DNA of 42,747 bases from the NCBI GenBank assembly GCA_003427395.1, contig BFEA01000002.1, positions 7,139,419 through 7,182,165 on the forward strand, written 5' to 3'. A model generated the notes under the pieces. It was not told where the DNA came from. It was given only the letters and a program-made list of their open reading frames with translations, and did not search any database. Shown here in pieces: positions 1 to 11,744 of this stretch. This DNA is from Chara braunii. Taxonomy: Eukaryota; Streptophyta; Charophyceae; Charales; Characeae. Position 1 is the first letter of the stretch. Each line of letters opens with the position of its first letter. A program made the position numbers and the translations under genes.

Positions 1-645
1 CAAAACACTTCTAGTCCGTTTTTGTATCCAACCCATAACTTTTTCAACACCAAAATCAATAAGACGTCTTGCGTTGGACTTTATAATAAGAATCGTGCGG
101 ATTCAGGCTTCCTCATATCGACTAGTCATGCATGAATACGAAGCAGTCGTAGTGATGGCGTACTATGTAGTACCCATAATCACATGGCCCTCAATGGTAT
201 CGAGAGTCACTTTCGCCAGTCAAGTGTCGGTTGACACACGTCTAGAGGGATTAATCTTTCGACGCTCGACAACCGCTAAAGCGGTTGAGAGTTCTACTAT
301 TTTCTACACCCTGTGGAGAGTGGGTGGTGAACGAGCTCTGATCCTTTGTAGCAATCAACACTTATAGCCCTGGATATGAGCTCCATAATCTAGAGTCTGG
401 AAAGAGATCAAGGGGTTTGAGTTTGACGACCACTACGGACTTCATCGTCCAATTATAATAATTCCCAAAAAACAAAAAAATAAAAAGGAGATCTCCCTTT
501 TCCCTCAAGTTCTCAATACAAACCCGCTCAATCCTTACTCACGGTCGCAGTAGACCGCTCGGAAACTCGAAATATGTACCTATATATAAGGGTTATAAGA
601 CAAGAAACAATCACTTATCACAATCACAACGTGACTTCGTTCAAG

Positions 646-647
<2 letters not shown>
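1..647. other. Unassigned intergenic sequence
   Basis: I see no recognisable gene here. The open frame at 74-367 has no family features. A perfect 8-bp hairpin (CAACCGCT/AGCGGTTG, 2-nt loop) lies at 270-287. Confidence 0.5.

Positions 648-703
<56 letters not shown>
648..703. repeat. (TA)n microsatellite
   Basis: An uninterrupted run of about 28 TA units. The Tyr-Ile open frame across it is only the repeat being read as codons. Confidence 0.98.
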
Positions 704-705
<2 letters not shown>

Positions 706-1432
706 CAGGCAAGTCCAAAATCCAAAGTCCGAACCACAATCATACATCCAATCACATAAAAGATTTTACATCAACAGACCATGCACTACACTGGGTCAAC
801 GTCAACCACTTCTCTGCGTTCATATCCCTCGTCTTAACCATACACACCTCAACCTTCGTCCAACCTTCCAAAAATAAATACTAAGTCTTTTTTAAATGAC
901 CATTCAATAAAAGTTCGAGTAAAACCCCCAAAAGAAACAATCAGAACCACAGGGGTTAATTCCTTTAGGTTAAGTGGCGAAAGTGAGTTAGAGTTTAGTC
1001 GTAAGTCGACGAATCAGTAACCGACTTGTTATTAAAAGGTAACATGAGATGATCGTTTTCGGATCAAACTAAAACTAGTCAGATCTTGAATCGAAATGGT
1101 CAAAAAAATTACTTGTAACACAGGTCAATCCCCAAGACCAAACTTATAAGTATATGGATAATAAATCTTCATATCACAGTTCACTCAATAACCTCTCAAT
1201 AACTTAATCTAAATTCACCCCTAAGCAAATGTCAAAAAAAAAAAAAAATTTCAACAACATTCCTATACAGGGTGGATTGTCAGAATTTTTTCTATCAAAA
1301 TAAAATCCAACTCTTAAAATCAAGAAAATTTTTGGCAACATTCCCTGTAGAAAAAATGTATTTTCTAGATTTATACTCGTCTGAATATGAAAAACGAAAT
1401 AATCTTTAACTCTAGAGGGTCAAATTTTGTCT
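704..1432. other. AT-rich intergenic sequence without a gene
   Basis: No gene is visible. There is a poly-A run near 1233-1247. From about 1240 the sequence begins to resemble degenerate versions of the array that follows. Confidence 0.5.
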
Positions 1433-2260
1433 AACTCCCTTAATTAACAAAACTTTGGTAAGCATCTCCTTTAGAGAAATAAACTTCCAAGATTTATACT
1501 AAGTCAGATTTGAACCCAAAATACAATTTGTGTTATTGCAAGACAAAATTCAACGAACTCTTTAGATTTATAGAAATTTGGCAACACTACCTCTAAAAAC
1601 GTGTCACTCCAAAATTTGTACGAAGTTAAATACAAAATATGAAAATAATCCAGACTTTACAAAGTTAATTTTTTATCAAACTCCCTGAATTAACAAAATT
1701 TGGGCAGCACTTGCCCTAGATTAAAAAACTTTCCATATTTCTACTAAGTGATATGTAAAACTAAAACAAAAGTTGAAGTTTGAAACGCAAAAAATTGACT
1801 AACTACTTTGTTTTCTAAAAATTTGGGCAACATTTCTCTTAGCAAAAGTAAAAATAAAATTATCATAGAAAATGTTGAAATTGAACTATATAAAATAACC
1901 TTAACAAAAAAATGCAAGAATTGAACTAATCCTACAACTCCAGCCCATGGTGAACATCTAAAACAACTCCCTGAATTAACAAAATTTGGGCATCACTTGC
2001 CTTAGATTAGAAGACTTTCCAGATTTCTACTAAGTGATATATAAAACTCAGATAAAAATTGAAGTTTGAAACGTTAAAAATTGACTAACTCTTTTGTTTT
2101 GTAAAAATTTGGTCAATATTTTCTTTAATAAAAGTAAAAATAAAATTATCATAGAAAATATTAAAAGTGAACTAAATAAAATAAACTTAACAAAAAAATG
2201 AAAGAATTGAACTAACTTCTACAGCTTCAGCCCATGGTGAGCATCTAAAGCAACTACCTA
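1433..2260. repeat. Degenerate tandem array, about 286-bp units
   Basis: Two clear units start at 1681 and 1967, each beginning CTCCCTGAATTAACAAAA and each ending in a block containing CAGCCCATGGTGA. The offset is 286 bp. A more diverged copy precedes them from about 1433 (CTCCCTTAATTAACAAAA). Within a unit, a half-length echo (AATTTGG-CAACA) suggests the 286-bp unit is itself a dimer of roughly 125-160 bp monomers. There is no coding potential and composition is strongly AT-rich, as in satellite-type DNA. Confidence 0.85.
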
Positions 2261-2429
2261 TCAAGTCGATACTCAGACTCAATAAAAACTCACACTCAAT
2301 CACAAACGAGTCCATACCACAATAAATAAGTCCTCTTATTAAACCCCAAGTTGTTTCTTCATAAGATAGTTCATAACATTTCCAGACGATTATCTATAAC
2401 ACCTAACTTACATATTACTTGACGCTAGA

Positions 2430-4170
2430 CTATTCTACTTAAAAACAATGCCTAGTATGCCTTAGATCATATACGAACAAGTTGTACAACTACTTTTTTT
2501 GGGGGGGGGGCATGTGACTAGATTATTTAACTTATAAACAATGCCTAGTCATTCTAAACTATTTAAATATCTAATATTTAATAAATTTTTGACTTATCTT
2601 CAAAATATTGGCAGGGGACTGAGTTATTTAGCTTAAAAACAATGTTCATCTTGCCTAATTTCTTTCTAATTATACTTTTGACTTTATCTCTCCATTATGA
2701 TATGGCTTAAAGTTGAACCATTCGTCTTGGAAACAATGTTAAACTGCCTATTCAGATGCAAATATAAGTAAAGTGTCTCCAATTGTACTCATTTGCATTT
2801 CGTGAGTGATTTACAGTGAAATCATTTGACTTGGAAACAATGCTTAGCCCTACACCAAAATCCTCCCTCAAAATGAAACAAAAGACTAAACAATTCGGTC
2901 CGGAAACAATATTCAGCCTATCCTTAAGTCACTCAAAGCAGCAAGTTTGAACTTTCAACCCTACTTCAATTAGAAATCCCAAAAGAAACAGATAGACCAA
3001 ACCATTGAGCTAAGAAACAATGCTTGATCTCGAAAACCAGTCAGGCAAACCCTCTAAAAATAAACACATCAACGAGATGATTCAACTTAGAAAGAATGTC
3101 TGACCCTTAAAAAAACAACCACTGAACATAGCACTCAGTCATTCAGCTTAGAAACAATGCCCAACTTTTCAGACCCAATTGAACGCATACAAAACCACCT
3201 TCTTCTCACCTTCTCCCCACTTCATCCCTCAGTCCGCTTTCAGTAAAAAAAAAAAAAAACTAAAATTTATACATGTATTATAAAAATAAACACAACAATC
3301 AGACCATCCAACTTATAAAAAATGTCTGACCCTTAAGAAAACAACCAATAAATATAGCACCGAACCATTCATCTTAAAAACAATCTCTAACTTTCCAAAC
3401 CCAGTCAAACGCATGCAGAGCCACATTCCTCCTACTTCTGCGTCGGTTCATCCCTTAGTCTGCTTTCAATCAAAATAAAAATAAATTGAAATTTATGCAT
3501 ACATTCTGTCTAATTAATATGAGTAAGTTCTGAAATAAAATAAAATTAATAAGGGAACACATGCATATTTCTCAGTCAAACTAGAGAGTTGTAATCATAG
3601 GGATATAGTGGGTTCACACAAATAATGCTTAGCCCTACACCGAAATCCTCCCTCAAAATAAAACAAGAGACTGAACAATTTGGTCCGGAAACAATGCTCA
3701 GCCTATCCTTAAGTCACTCAAAGCATGAAGTTTGCTCTTTCAACCCTACTTTAGTTAGAAATCCCCAAAGAAACAGATAGACCAATTCATTCAGCTAAGA
3801 AACAATGTTTGACTTCGAAAACTAGTCAGGCAAACGCTCTAAAAATAAACACGTCAACGAGACCATTCATGTATGCCCATTTGAAAAAAACAACCACTGA
3901 ACATAGTACTGAGTCATTCAACTTCGAAACAATGCCCAACCTTTCAGACTCAATTGAACGCATACAAGACCACCTTCCTCTCACCTTCCCCCCACTTCAT
4001 CCCTTAGTCCGCTTTCAGTAAAAAAAAATAAAAAAAACTAAAATTTATGCATGTATTATAAAAATAAACACAACAATCAGGCCACCCAGCTTAGAAAAAA
4101 TGTCCAACCCTTCAGAAAAACAACCACTAAATATAGCACTGAGTCATTCATCTTAAAAACAATGTCTAAC
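2430..4170 (+). repeat. Array of a 25-nt recurring motif
   Basis: A motif close to ATTCAGCTTAGAAACAATGC recurs about 17 times at irregular spacing of roughly 60-110 bp. It occurs near 2440, 2525, 2625, 2715, 2825, 2900, 3005, 3085, 3145, 3310, 3375, 3690, 3795, 3925, 4095 and 4155. The core AAACAATG is the best conserved part, and the sequence between motifs is mostly unrelated, so this is not a simple tandem repeat. No protein reading is open across the array. Confidence 0.8.
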
Positions 4171-4401
4171 CTTTCAAACTCAGTCAAACGCATGCAGAAC
4201 CACCTTCCTCCCACATTTGCGTCAGTTCATCCCTTAGTCTGCTTTCAATCAAAATAAAACGAAAATGAAATTTATGCATACATTCCATCTAATTGATATG
4301 ATTAAGTTATGAAAAAAAAAATGGAATTCATAAGGGAACACATGCATATTTCTCAGTCAAACGAGAAAGTTGTAATCATAGTGGTATAGTGGGTTCACAC
4401 A
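2841..4401. repeat. Tandem duplication, 785-bp unit, two copies
   Basis: Copy 1 (2841-3625) and copy 2 (3626-4401) begin with TGCTTAGCCCTACACC and end with ATAGTGGGTTCACACAA. The offset is 785 bp and they match along the whole length with scattered substitutions and small indels. Each copy carries a set of the 25-nt motifs, so the duplication is younger than the motif array. The short open frames at 3809-4021 and 4051-4257 are repeat-derived and not credible genes. Confidence 0.93.
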
Positions 4402-5903
4402 AGGCTGAAAAACGTATATCTTACTATTCTCTGCCTTCAGAATCTCGCATAGATTTCGCCGGAGCTCTCGCAATCGGTGGGGCGAACCTCCCACAAAGGT
4501 ATTGACACGGATTACGGGTTGCAATCCCACCTGTCGCCTTCCTTTCTGAACCAATATACTAGTCTGAGAATAAAAAGGACAGGAGGCGAAAGCTTAAGTC
4601 ACTTAAATCTAAGAAAGGTGCTCTCAGACTCACGTGAGAGGACCTTGAAACCTTCTACTCCAGATGGCCCCACAATGGTGGCCAAAACACTATGATGAAG
4701 ATGAGACTGCAGCCAAAACACCAGGTGACTGTATCTTGAGGATCCTCCAAATCGCATTGGTGACCCCCTTTGGAGCGCCTGATCACCGCTCTGAGTTACC
4801 GCACTTCAACCGACCTTACAAACTGCAGCTACACAGTCTCAAACGACTACGTTCGGATAAAGCACACCCCTACGCTCAATTTGAACGTGAGTTCAACAAC
4901 CAAACACAACTATAATTGTGGAAAGTACAACGGAGAGCACGACAGGAAGCACAACAATAACAAAACAAAATGCAGTTATTAACCACCGGTCAACGCAACA
5001 AATAACAGCCGCTCTCTGTATACCGTACTAGTTCGTAATATGAAGCTATGCCGCAACAACAACCCCCAGTTTCTAGCGACAACACTGACTTTCCTAACAG
5101 TACCGGTCTCAAGAAAAGAGCGGCGACGCTCTAAGAAGTAACTAGCAGGCACAACCCGCACCTAGAGTCATTGGTACAACCAATAGTGGCACTCCGCTGC
5201 CGCAGGAGGCCGACGACAATACCCCTTTAATGCATAACAACGCTCCACAACAAAGCAAGGTGGTAACTCAGCAATCGCGGATCTTTAATCAACAACAACA
5301 TGACTCAGCAACCGGTACAAACCATGATCCGAGATATACTAGCTACGACTCCAGAGCACAGGCTATAGCCCAAGCTGCACGGTCTGTAACCATCCCGAAA
5401 TAGTATGAGCAAGAAGATGGTTATGGACAACGAAATGGTCAGCAGCAACTACAGGAGCACACGCAAGTCTCGTTCATGTAACCACTGCCAAGACTTGGTA
5501 CATATCTTTCTAGTCCGTATTCATAGCGGAAACCAAAACCAAATAAGTGCTGTCAGAGAATCGTTAGGCCATGCGTTTATGGCTTGTATTTGAATCCGGG
5601 ATAAAAACCAGATGGGCTTTTGCCCCTTGGCTCCACACGAGACTCCCGCTTTCGTCCAGCTCTTCTAAAGATACCCTGCGTTGTCCTTCGAACTGACATG
5701 CCGCTCTATCCTCATGCAGATACTGTGGACAACACTCCACACGGAGAGACCCCCAACTTCCTCAGCCCACAGCCTGGATGCACCGTTTGTCCGCCTACCT
5801 GATTGCAATGAACAACAACCGCTCATTTCAGCTCTCTCCCCCTGCCAAAACTCTCTCCTACTTATCTTTCCTCTCCCTCTCTCACATACACACACCTCTT
5901 TAG
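4402..5903. other. Unassigned region with possible decayed coding sequence
   Basis: No intact gene is visible. On the plus strand, Gln/Asn-rich stretches (about 4890-5130 and 5380-5480) and a Cys-x-x-Cys-containing stretch near 5716-5760 look like remnants of coding sequence, perhaps gag-like. Stops and frame changes break every frame, so no family can be named. Confidence 0.3.
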
Positions 5904-6194
5904 GCGCACTTGATCCAAAGATTGCAAACTGCTATGAAATATGCGACAATCACCCCAACAGCCATAAACACAACGAGCATCGGGATTGAGCGTGAGCACT
6001 ACCGCCATGAGCGCTGCAGCAGTGGCGGGGAGGATGAACACTACTACACACTTGGAGAATGAGACTACTACAATTGTGAAAGAGGAAACACTTTCTATTA
6101 TGACGAGGAAAATTTTGCACATGGCAATTATAACCGACAAATTAAGACCTTGGTGCGTACGAGCGCGACTTTTGCTCCCCAACTCACCATATAA
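5904..6194 (+). pseudogene. Short acidic, Tyr/His-rich ORF remnant, unrecognised
   Basis: A plus-strand frame of 96 codons is interrupted only by a TGA at 6060-6062 and ends with TAA at 6192-6194. The translation starts with a helical stretch (LIQRLQTAMKYAT) and continues into a charged, aromatic part (REHYRHERC, then DYYNCERG and NFAHGNYNRQ). That composition is unusual for noncoding DNA of this base content, so I read it as the decayed end of a protein. No start codon is evident and nothing upstream stays open. I do not recognise the family, and it could be chance. Confidence 0.25.
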
Positions 6195-6202
6195 GTAAAT
6201 TG

Positions 6203-6452
6203 AGAGTGAATCTTCCGTTAGAACACAAAAATATACACTACTTTTCAGTCGTGTACGCACAGAGATAGAGAGAGGTTACTTCCATTAACGGGATGCGTAA
6301 AATTGGAATGAGTCTTTCGCTAGAACCTAGAAGTATTCACTGCGCTTCGGTCTCACGTACAGTATCTTAGAGAGAAGCTACTTCCATCGATAGGATACGC
6401 AAATTCATAATGTATCTTCCGCTAGAACCCCAAAGTATTCGCTGCCACTCTA
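6203..6452. repeat. 102-bp tandem repeat, about 2.4 copies
   Basis: TCTTCCGTTAGAAC at 6211, TCTTTCGCTAGAAC at 6313 and TCTTCCGCTAGAAC at 6415 lie exactly 102 bp apart. The intervening sequence (CTACTTCCATxxAxxGGATxCG) is conserved between copies. No coding function is apparent. Confidence 0.9.
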
Positions 6453-7559
6453 AAAACGCCCCTTTCGTGCACAGCCCCTGTATCCTACGCCATCAAGACC
6501 ACTGCCTCATCTCCAAATCCACCTTCACCAATGTAGTCGCCCCATCCTAATACCCCTAACTAGTCTCTTTCTCCACTTAATTTCATGAAGAATCGAGTGG
6601 TATTTTTATTTTCAATCCCCTTCATCTCTACCTCCGCCATAGCTTGGAGCACATCTTTTTCCTCCTAGCTTTTACCCTACTAATTCTTTATTAAAATTGA
6701 CATAAGATTTGGCTTCGCCAGCCCTCAAAACCTTGGTCTAACATCTTTCATAGCCCTTTTCCATTAAGTAGCGTATAAAATACTTTTTCTTCGCCCCCCC
6801 TATAGCTTCTCTCTTGCTGCTCGTCTTCGTCATCTCTTCCATGCGACTGTACCCAACACTATTTATTGTCCAGGTTCAACCCTTTTTCCCTTTTAACTCG
6901 CCTCCTTGTCTACGCCACTCCGTGCGCTAACCCGGACGTCGCAAAGTATGTCGATTGATACCAACAACAGGATGGTGGTCGTAATGGCCAAAATCCGCTA
7001 GGGAGTGTTTAATAACTTACCTGTCCAATCAATCAGCTCCGAAAAAAAAATAGCGCTTGTAGCGCGCAGCACACGCTCGACCGTCGTGATGGCTCTGACG
7101 CTACAACGAGCAAGAGAGCACGAACCCGTCGCAAAGCCTGCAGCTTGGGCCTATGTCATGCGAGTCTCGATGCAAATCTTGGTGGTATCAACGAATATTC
7201 AGATGAGAACATTAAAGACCGACGTGAAGAGGGGTCCTAATGGGAACTGCGGCCACAACGACCTCCCCACAGTGCCCCAAACCGCTGCTTGCCTCCTTCG
7301 CTCCTGGTGGGCATGCTCGCACTCAACGCTCGGCGGATGGTGCTCCCGCAAAATGTTATCGGCACTCAATTTTCTTCTAGCTCGTGGGCTAAATCGCCCA
7401 CTGGCTCGCATGCATGTTGACTCCCTGGTCCATGCTTCAAGACCGACAGGATAAAAGAGTTCCGCTAGCATCCCGAACACGCAGGAATCTGTGTTCCAAT
7501 TTTGACAAATATCCCGGAAGACGCACGACAGTCCCTTGATGAGACTGTGCGAGACTAGA
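6453..7559. other. Unassigned intergenic sequence
   Basis: Two overlapping opposite-strand open frames (7005-7454 plus, 7199-7591 minus) lie in a GC-richer patch. Neither shows domain-like features and they shadow each other. I see no gene. Confidence 0.4.
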
Positions 7560-8335
7560 TCCGAGATGGGATATATATCCCAACAGTTCATGGGTGCGGC
7601 AACTGAACTAAGCCCATCGGCTCCATGCCGGCCTCGGTACCAGCATCGAAACTAATACCGGTCCCAGAAAAAATAAAACTAAACTAAAATAAAAATAAAT
7701 AGCAGACACAAATTTAAGAGATGCCAAAAGGAGGGAAGGGGTCGCCGACACCTCCTCGACTCACTTATTGCTTGCTGCTGGCTTTGATCCTTGAATCTCC
7801 CAAATGAAAGTCTGACACCGTAACCAATAATGCTAAGCCAACGACTGGGTTTAGCGACAACGGAAACCGGGTAGCGCTACGTATGTGAGTCCGCTAAGAT
7901 GCTCTAAAGTCACTCCTTCGGGCTACTAGCTAATCCACGGCCGCCATGCTCACCACGCCTACCGAGCGGAGGCCCTGCCCCCGTTCTATTCCCTTACACA
8001 CTCCATTTATTGCCCAAAGGCAACACTACTGTTGATGTCGTCTTCCGTACGACCGTACACGCACTATGGTCACTTCAACATAATGAAAAATTTTTCCTAG
8101 TTTTAATTAAAAATAAAAAATTGGTCGACGAAAACGTAGGTTCTCTAATATCAATAAAAACAACATTACGCGCGCCTCAAAACTGCGCGCCTACACACTC
8201 TCTGCTTCTAATCAACCATTCGGTCAGCGTAAACAAAAACACAGCCATGACTCGTGCGGTATACTCAAATTTCATCCGAACTTATTACTTTGTCACTTGC
8301 AAAAAGTAGGGCCGATACCCTTGTAAGGGTATTCA
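7560..8335. repeat. Dispersed repeat R1, copy 1
   Basis: This region aligns end to end, with much divergence, to 10861-11735. Shared landmarks are an A-rich tract (near 7665-7715), a CGACACC-CCTCG block, a TGTAACCAATA-TAGCC-like block, a CGCGCCTCAAAACTGCGC block (8170-8187) and a closing hairpin ATACCCTTGTAAGGGTAT (8315-8332). On the minus strand near 7785-7860 there is a tRNA-like stretch with a good RNA polymerase III B box (GATCAAAGC), kept in the other copy as GATCGAGGC. R1 may therefore be a SINE-like or composite element. A 16-bp perfect palindrome (TGGGATATATATCCCA, 7567-7582) sits at the left edge. Confidence 0.75.
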
Positions 8336-10117
8336 CACTCACAGTGCAGCCAAGCACACCAAGGCAGCAGTAGCACAAACATGGCAATCAACCGCAATAG
8401 TTGTTCAACAACTCCAGCTATCCTATTGGGGGCTTCAAAGGGAACTTGCTGCCAAAAGGTTTGATCGGTGATAACAAGCAGCAAGAGGAAGATCGTAGAC
8501 CCTATCCCACTGCTCACTAATCTGCAGTTTTCCTTCAATGAACCTAGCCCACACCTTAATCGGATGAGTGCAACACCCAGACCAACACGAAACGGGCGAG
8601 CCCTGTTCAAGCGAGCATCTTGTTCGGGATCCCTATGGAAAGTAACGTGGCCACGATCCCGTTGACCAAGATGGTGTTGCGATAGAGGCTGATCTTGAAG
8701 GCGAACAACGAGGTGACAACCACGACCTTCATCCCCTGAACGTGCAAAATGAGCATGAATCTCCTGCCATAGCATAGGGAGGTGCATGTGCTCTGCTGTC
8801 GACTTTCTTGCTCCCTATTACCGCTGCCTTCGACTGTCCCTGTTTGGCAAATGGCTATGAATCCGCCGCATGAACATGAGTAGGTATGGCGGTCAAATTT
8901 TTGCGATCTCCTCAACGCCCACAAGAGGAAAGCAACGGTAGGGACAACGCAGTACTACTGCGACTCCAAAGAGATGAAGAGCACCGCAACAAACTAGAAC
9001 GAGCCGCGATGGAGGTCACGATGACTCGAGAGAACAACATGACCTCTTTGAAGTCGAATATGAGTAGTGAAAACCCAATGATGATCAGGAGGCTGTAAGC
9101 GTGCCCACATTCTTCTACCTTCCAAATGTGCAGTATGAGAATAGATTTTCTGCTATAACATAGGAAGATACATCACCAATCTTTTTTTTCTCGTTATATT
9201 TTTTCATGCACGTGGTTGGGGTTCACTCCCTCGCTCGCCCCTTTCCACTACTCCACGTTTCTTTCCTACTCATGCTCCCGACTCTTTTGCTGTTCTCTAC
9301 GCTCTTCCTTTTTCAACTATCCCCCACTCACATGCCGCGCAACTCCCATTCGTCATGCCGCCATGTCACCCGCCTAAATCAAAATGTAATAGCAAAACTA
9401 TATTCACGAGGTGAAAAAACCCCATAAACGAATCTTGGTTAACCCGTTTTCATTAAGGATCGTGCAAATAACCTACTATGCCCCTGACTCACGCTTACTC
9501 CTTTTCTCCCTTCATCTTTGCTTTCTTGCTAATGCACCTGACCGCTTTCCTGGCTAGGATCGTACGATCCCAGGACACTATGACGACGAGCCACTACGAG
9601 CAGGAAAGCGGACACTAACGAATTGATAAAGATCAAGCAAGAAGGTATCGATCAGTGGGCGGAAAGATGAAGACCATCTAGACGGAGTCGAGGAATCCGG
9701 CGCTCCAAGCAAATACAATGAGCAACACCTAGGTGTAGATTGTGAATACCGTAAAAAAAAACCGATGTAAAAGCAGACCGCATCTGGACTGAATCACGAC
9801 TACGACCATGATGGCACAAATGTCAACACTTAACATCCAGATAATACGATTACGCTGACGAACAACACTTTGAGCTCTTCAAACGCTGCGCACACCCTGA
9901 TGGCGAGCATGAAAATGAGATCCTCCCCCTCTCTTGGCTTTTTGCCTTAGCGATCATCAACTCTCCGCTCTTCGTTTTTTTTTGTCATACTACAGGCGTA
10001 AACCTCCCCTCCTCTCTTGTCTCTCTCTTCCTTTCATTGTTGACAGTTCGACCATATCACCCGACCTTTTGCGCTTTCAGTCCCGAGTGCATACAGAACA
10101 AAACTAGAGATAAGTTA
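8336..10117. other. Unassigned region, possible ORF relics on the plus strand
   Basis: No gene can be named. A plus-strand frame at 8886-9098 encodes 70 charged residues (LQRDEEHRNKLERAAMEV), and one near 9853-9945 reads DEQHFELFKRCAHPDGEHE. Both look more like decayed coding sequence than noise, but they are isolated. A 14-bp perfect palindrome (GGATCGTACGATCC) lies at 9557-9570. The minus-strand frame 8293-8787 runs into R1 and is not convincing. Confidence 0.3.
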
Positions 10118-10209
10118 TAATATCTCATTTAAGCGTGTCATTCTTGCGCAGGGGCCATGCTAATCTCCTCTATATCGTTCCAATTTTAAACCACTTGTCC
10201 CCCTGACGT
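10118..10209 (-). pseudogene. U6 spliceosomal snRNA pseudogene
   Basis: Read on the minus strand, 10190 down to about 10125 matches the conserved core of U6 snRNA almost continuously: AAAATTGGAACGATA, then GATTAGCATGGCCCCTGCGC, then AATGACACGC. U6 pairs with U2 and U4 and forms the catalytic core of the spliceosome. The catalytic AGC triad is intact, but the normally invariant ACAGAGA box reads ATAGAGG. The 5' stem-loop (10191-10209) is rearranged and the 3' end lacks the usual T run. No upstream sequence element or TATA at the spacing used by plant U6 genes is visible above 10210. I therefore call it a decayed, probably retrotransposed copy; a divergent functional variant is less likely. Confidence 0.85.
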
Positions 10210-10860
10210 CAGAAACCTCGGGGTACCGGTAGCGCCATTTCACGACGGGTACCAGTAGTATAGAGTGGAAAACCGGGCGGGCCTAAAAAATGGGATTTGC
10301 GGCAAAAATCGAAAATGCACCGAATCGGCGCGACAAATATTTCACGGTCAAAATGATTTTTCATTTTTTTCCTGATATTTTTCCTTGAAAGATCATGACG
10401 TAATCTATGGACCCTCAAATTATGAAACATTTTGATGAATTGTTCTGAGCACAACAAAACCGAAAAAATTGTCGCTTGCAAATGGCGGGATTGGACCCGC
10501 CTCTGACGAACGGTCGCCGCCCCTCCATACAACCCGGCCCTAACTCACAGGGCCGAGAGTTTTCGGTTGTCGGGGGGACAAGAGGTTTAACGGATGTCTC
10601 GAAAGACACAAGTGAGGCAGAGCCGCACGACACACCCAACAGTTGAGCGGCTGATAGTGTCCTGTTGACCTACATCCAGTGAATTTTAAACTTGGGCTTG
10701 TTTTTCAACAGTTCGAGGGCGTACCAAATGAGTTAGGCCCGCAGGTGCTGGTCCCATAGGCCTGCTCCGACAGATATAACTTCGCAAATTTGATTGTCCC
10801 TAGGACACTCTAAATTGTGGTGTTGCACTTATCTGCACCCAGAGGAGTTTGAACTCAAAT
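10210..10860. other. Unassigned region with short hairpins
   Basis: No gene is visible. Three short hairpins cluster here: GGCGGG/CCCGCC (10484-10501), CGGCCCT/AGGGCCG (10535-10555) and TGTCT/AGACA (about 10595-10608). The frames on the minus strand here are not convincing. Confidence 0.4.
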
Positions 10861-11735
10861 CTATATTTCCAGTAGTTCATGGCTATCAACTAAGCCGGAC
10901 CCACCGGTCACAGGGTTGTCTGGGCATCTGCACTGGGACCGGTCCCGAAGGGAGTAAACAAAATATACAATAAATAAACCTCCGCAAATAGAGCAAAAAT
11001 AATATAGAAAATGCCAAAAATAGAAATAACAAAAGTGGAAAGGAAAACGGGACCTGGGGCGAGAGAAAACCGTCGACACCCCCTCGGCCCCACCAGTCAT
11101 ACACGTTGTTGAGGTCGGCAGCAAAAACCAAGGGGGATAGTCTCATCGGCCCTCAACCCTTCAACTCCTTCAAGGTGTTGCGCTGCTCCCTCAACACTGG
11201 TCGTTGGCCTCGATCCCCGAGTCTGATGCATGAAAATCGAATATTGTAACCAATAGTAGCCCAAGGCTGATATTAGCAATAACGAAAATTTCATATGAAC
11301 GTGCACCGTGTTGTGCGCGGGCCTGCTGTTCAATATTCATAGCCATGAAGCTCCCACTTCAACCGCACTGAAGCCTGGTCCGCGTTTTGTTCCCTTGTGC
11401 ACTCCGTTTCTCACACATAGGTCGCGCCTTGGTCAAAGTCATCCTCCACATAAGTGCACGCGTACCACAGTCACCATAATAGAAAGGATCACTTAGTCCT
11501 AGTTTTAATCAAAATCAAAAGTTGACTGATGGATGCGTGGACTCTATAACATCAATAAGAAACATCACACGCGCCTCAAAACTGCGCACCCACACGTTCT
11601 CTATTCTAAGTCAAACATTCAATTAGCGTAAAAGATAATAATGTCGCGACTCGCGCGGTGCACGTAAACTTCAAGTCAAAACTGATTTTCTGTCACTTGC
11701 AAAAACCAAGGCCGATACCCTTACAAGGGTATCCG
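10861..11735. repeat. Dispersed repeat R1, copy 2
   Basis: Same orientation and order of landmarks as 7560-8335, including CGCGCCTCAAAACTGCGC (about 11572-11589), GTCACTTGCAAAAA and the closing hairpin GATACCCTTACAAGGGTATC (11714-11733). The minus-strand tRNA-like block with a B box (GATCGAGGC) lies near 11190-11280. The repeat ends about 10 bp before an LTR fragment. The minus-strand Phe/Leu-rich open frames at 10861-11146 come from its A-rich tract. Confidence 0.75.
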
Positions 11736-11744
11736 TACCGACAA

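Noticed and set aside
1433-4401. Regularly recurring motif considered as a CRISPR-like array
   Set aside because: Spacing is irregular, intervals are themselves duplicated, and the composition and context are eukaryotic.
5665-6260. Minus-strand frames with hydrophobic stretches (membrane protein candidate)
   Set aside because: They are antisense to a more protein-like plus-strand frame and cross into the 102-bp tandem repeat.
7005-7591. Opposite-strand frames of 149 and 130 codons
   Set aside because: They overlap in antisense, lie in a GC-richer patch with few stops and show no family features.
8293-8787. 164-codon minus-strand frame
   Set aside because: It runs into repeat R1 and its hairpin, and its translation has no consistent protein character.
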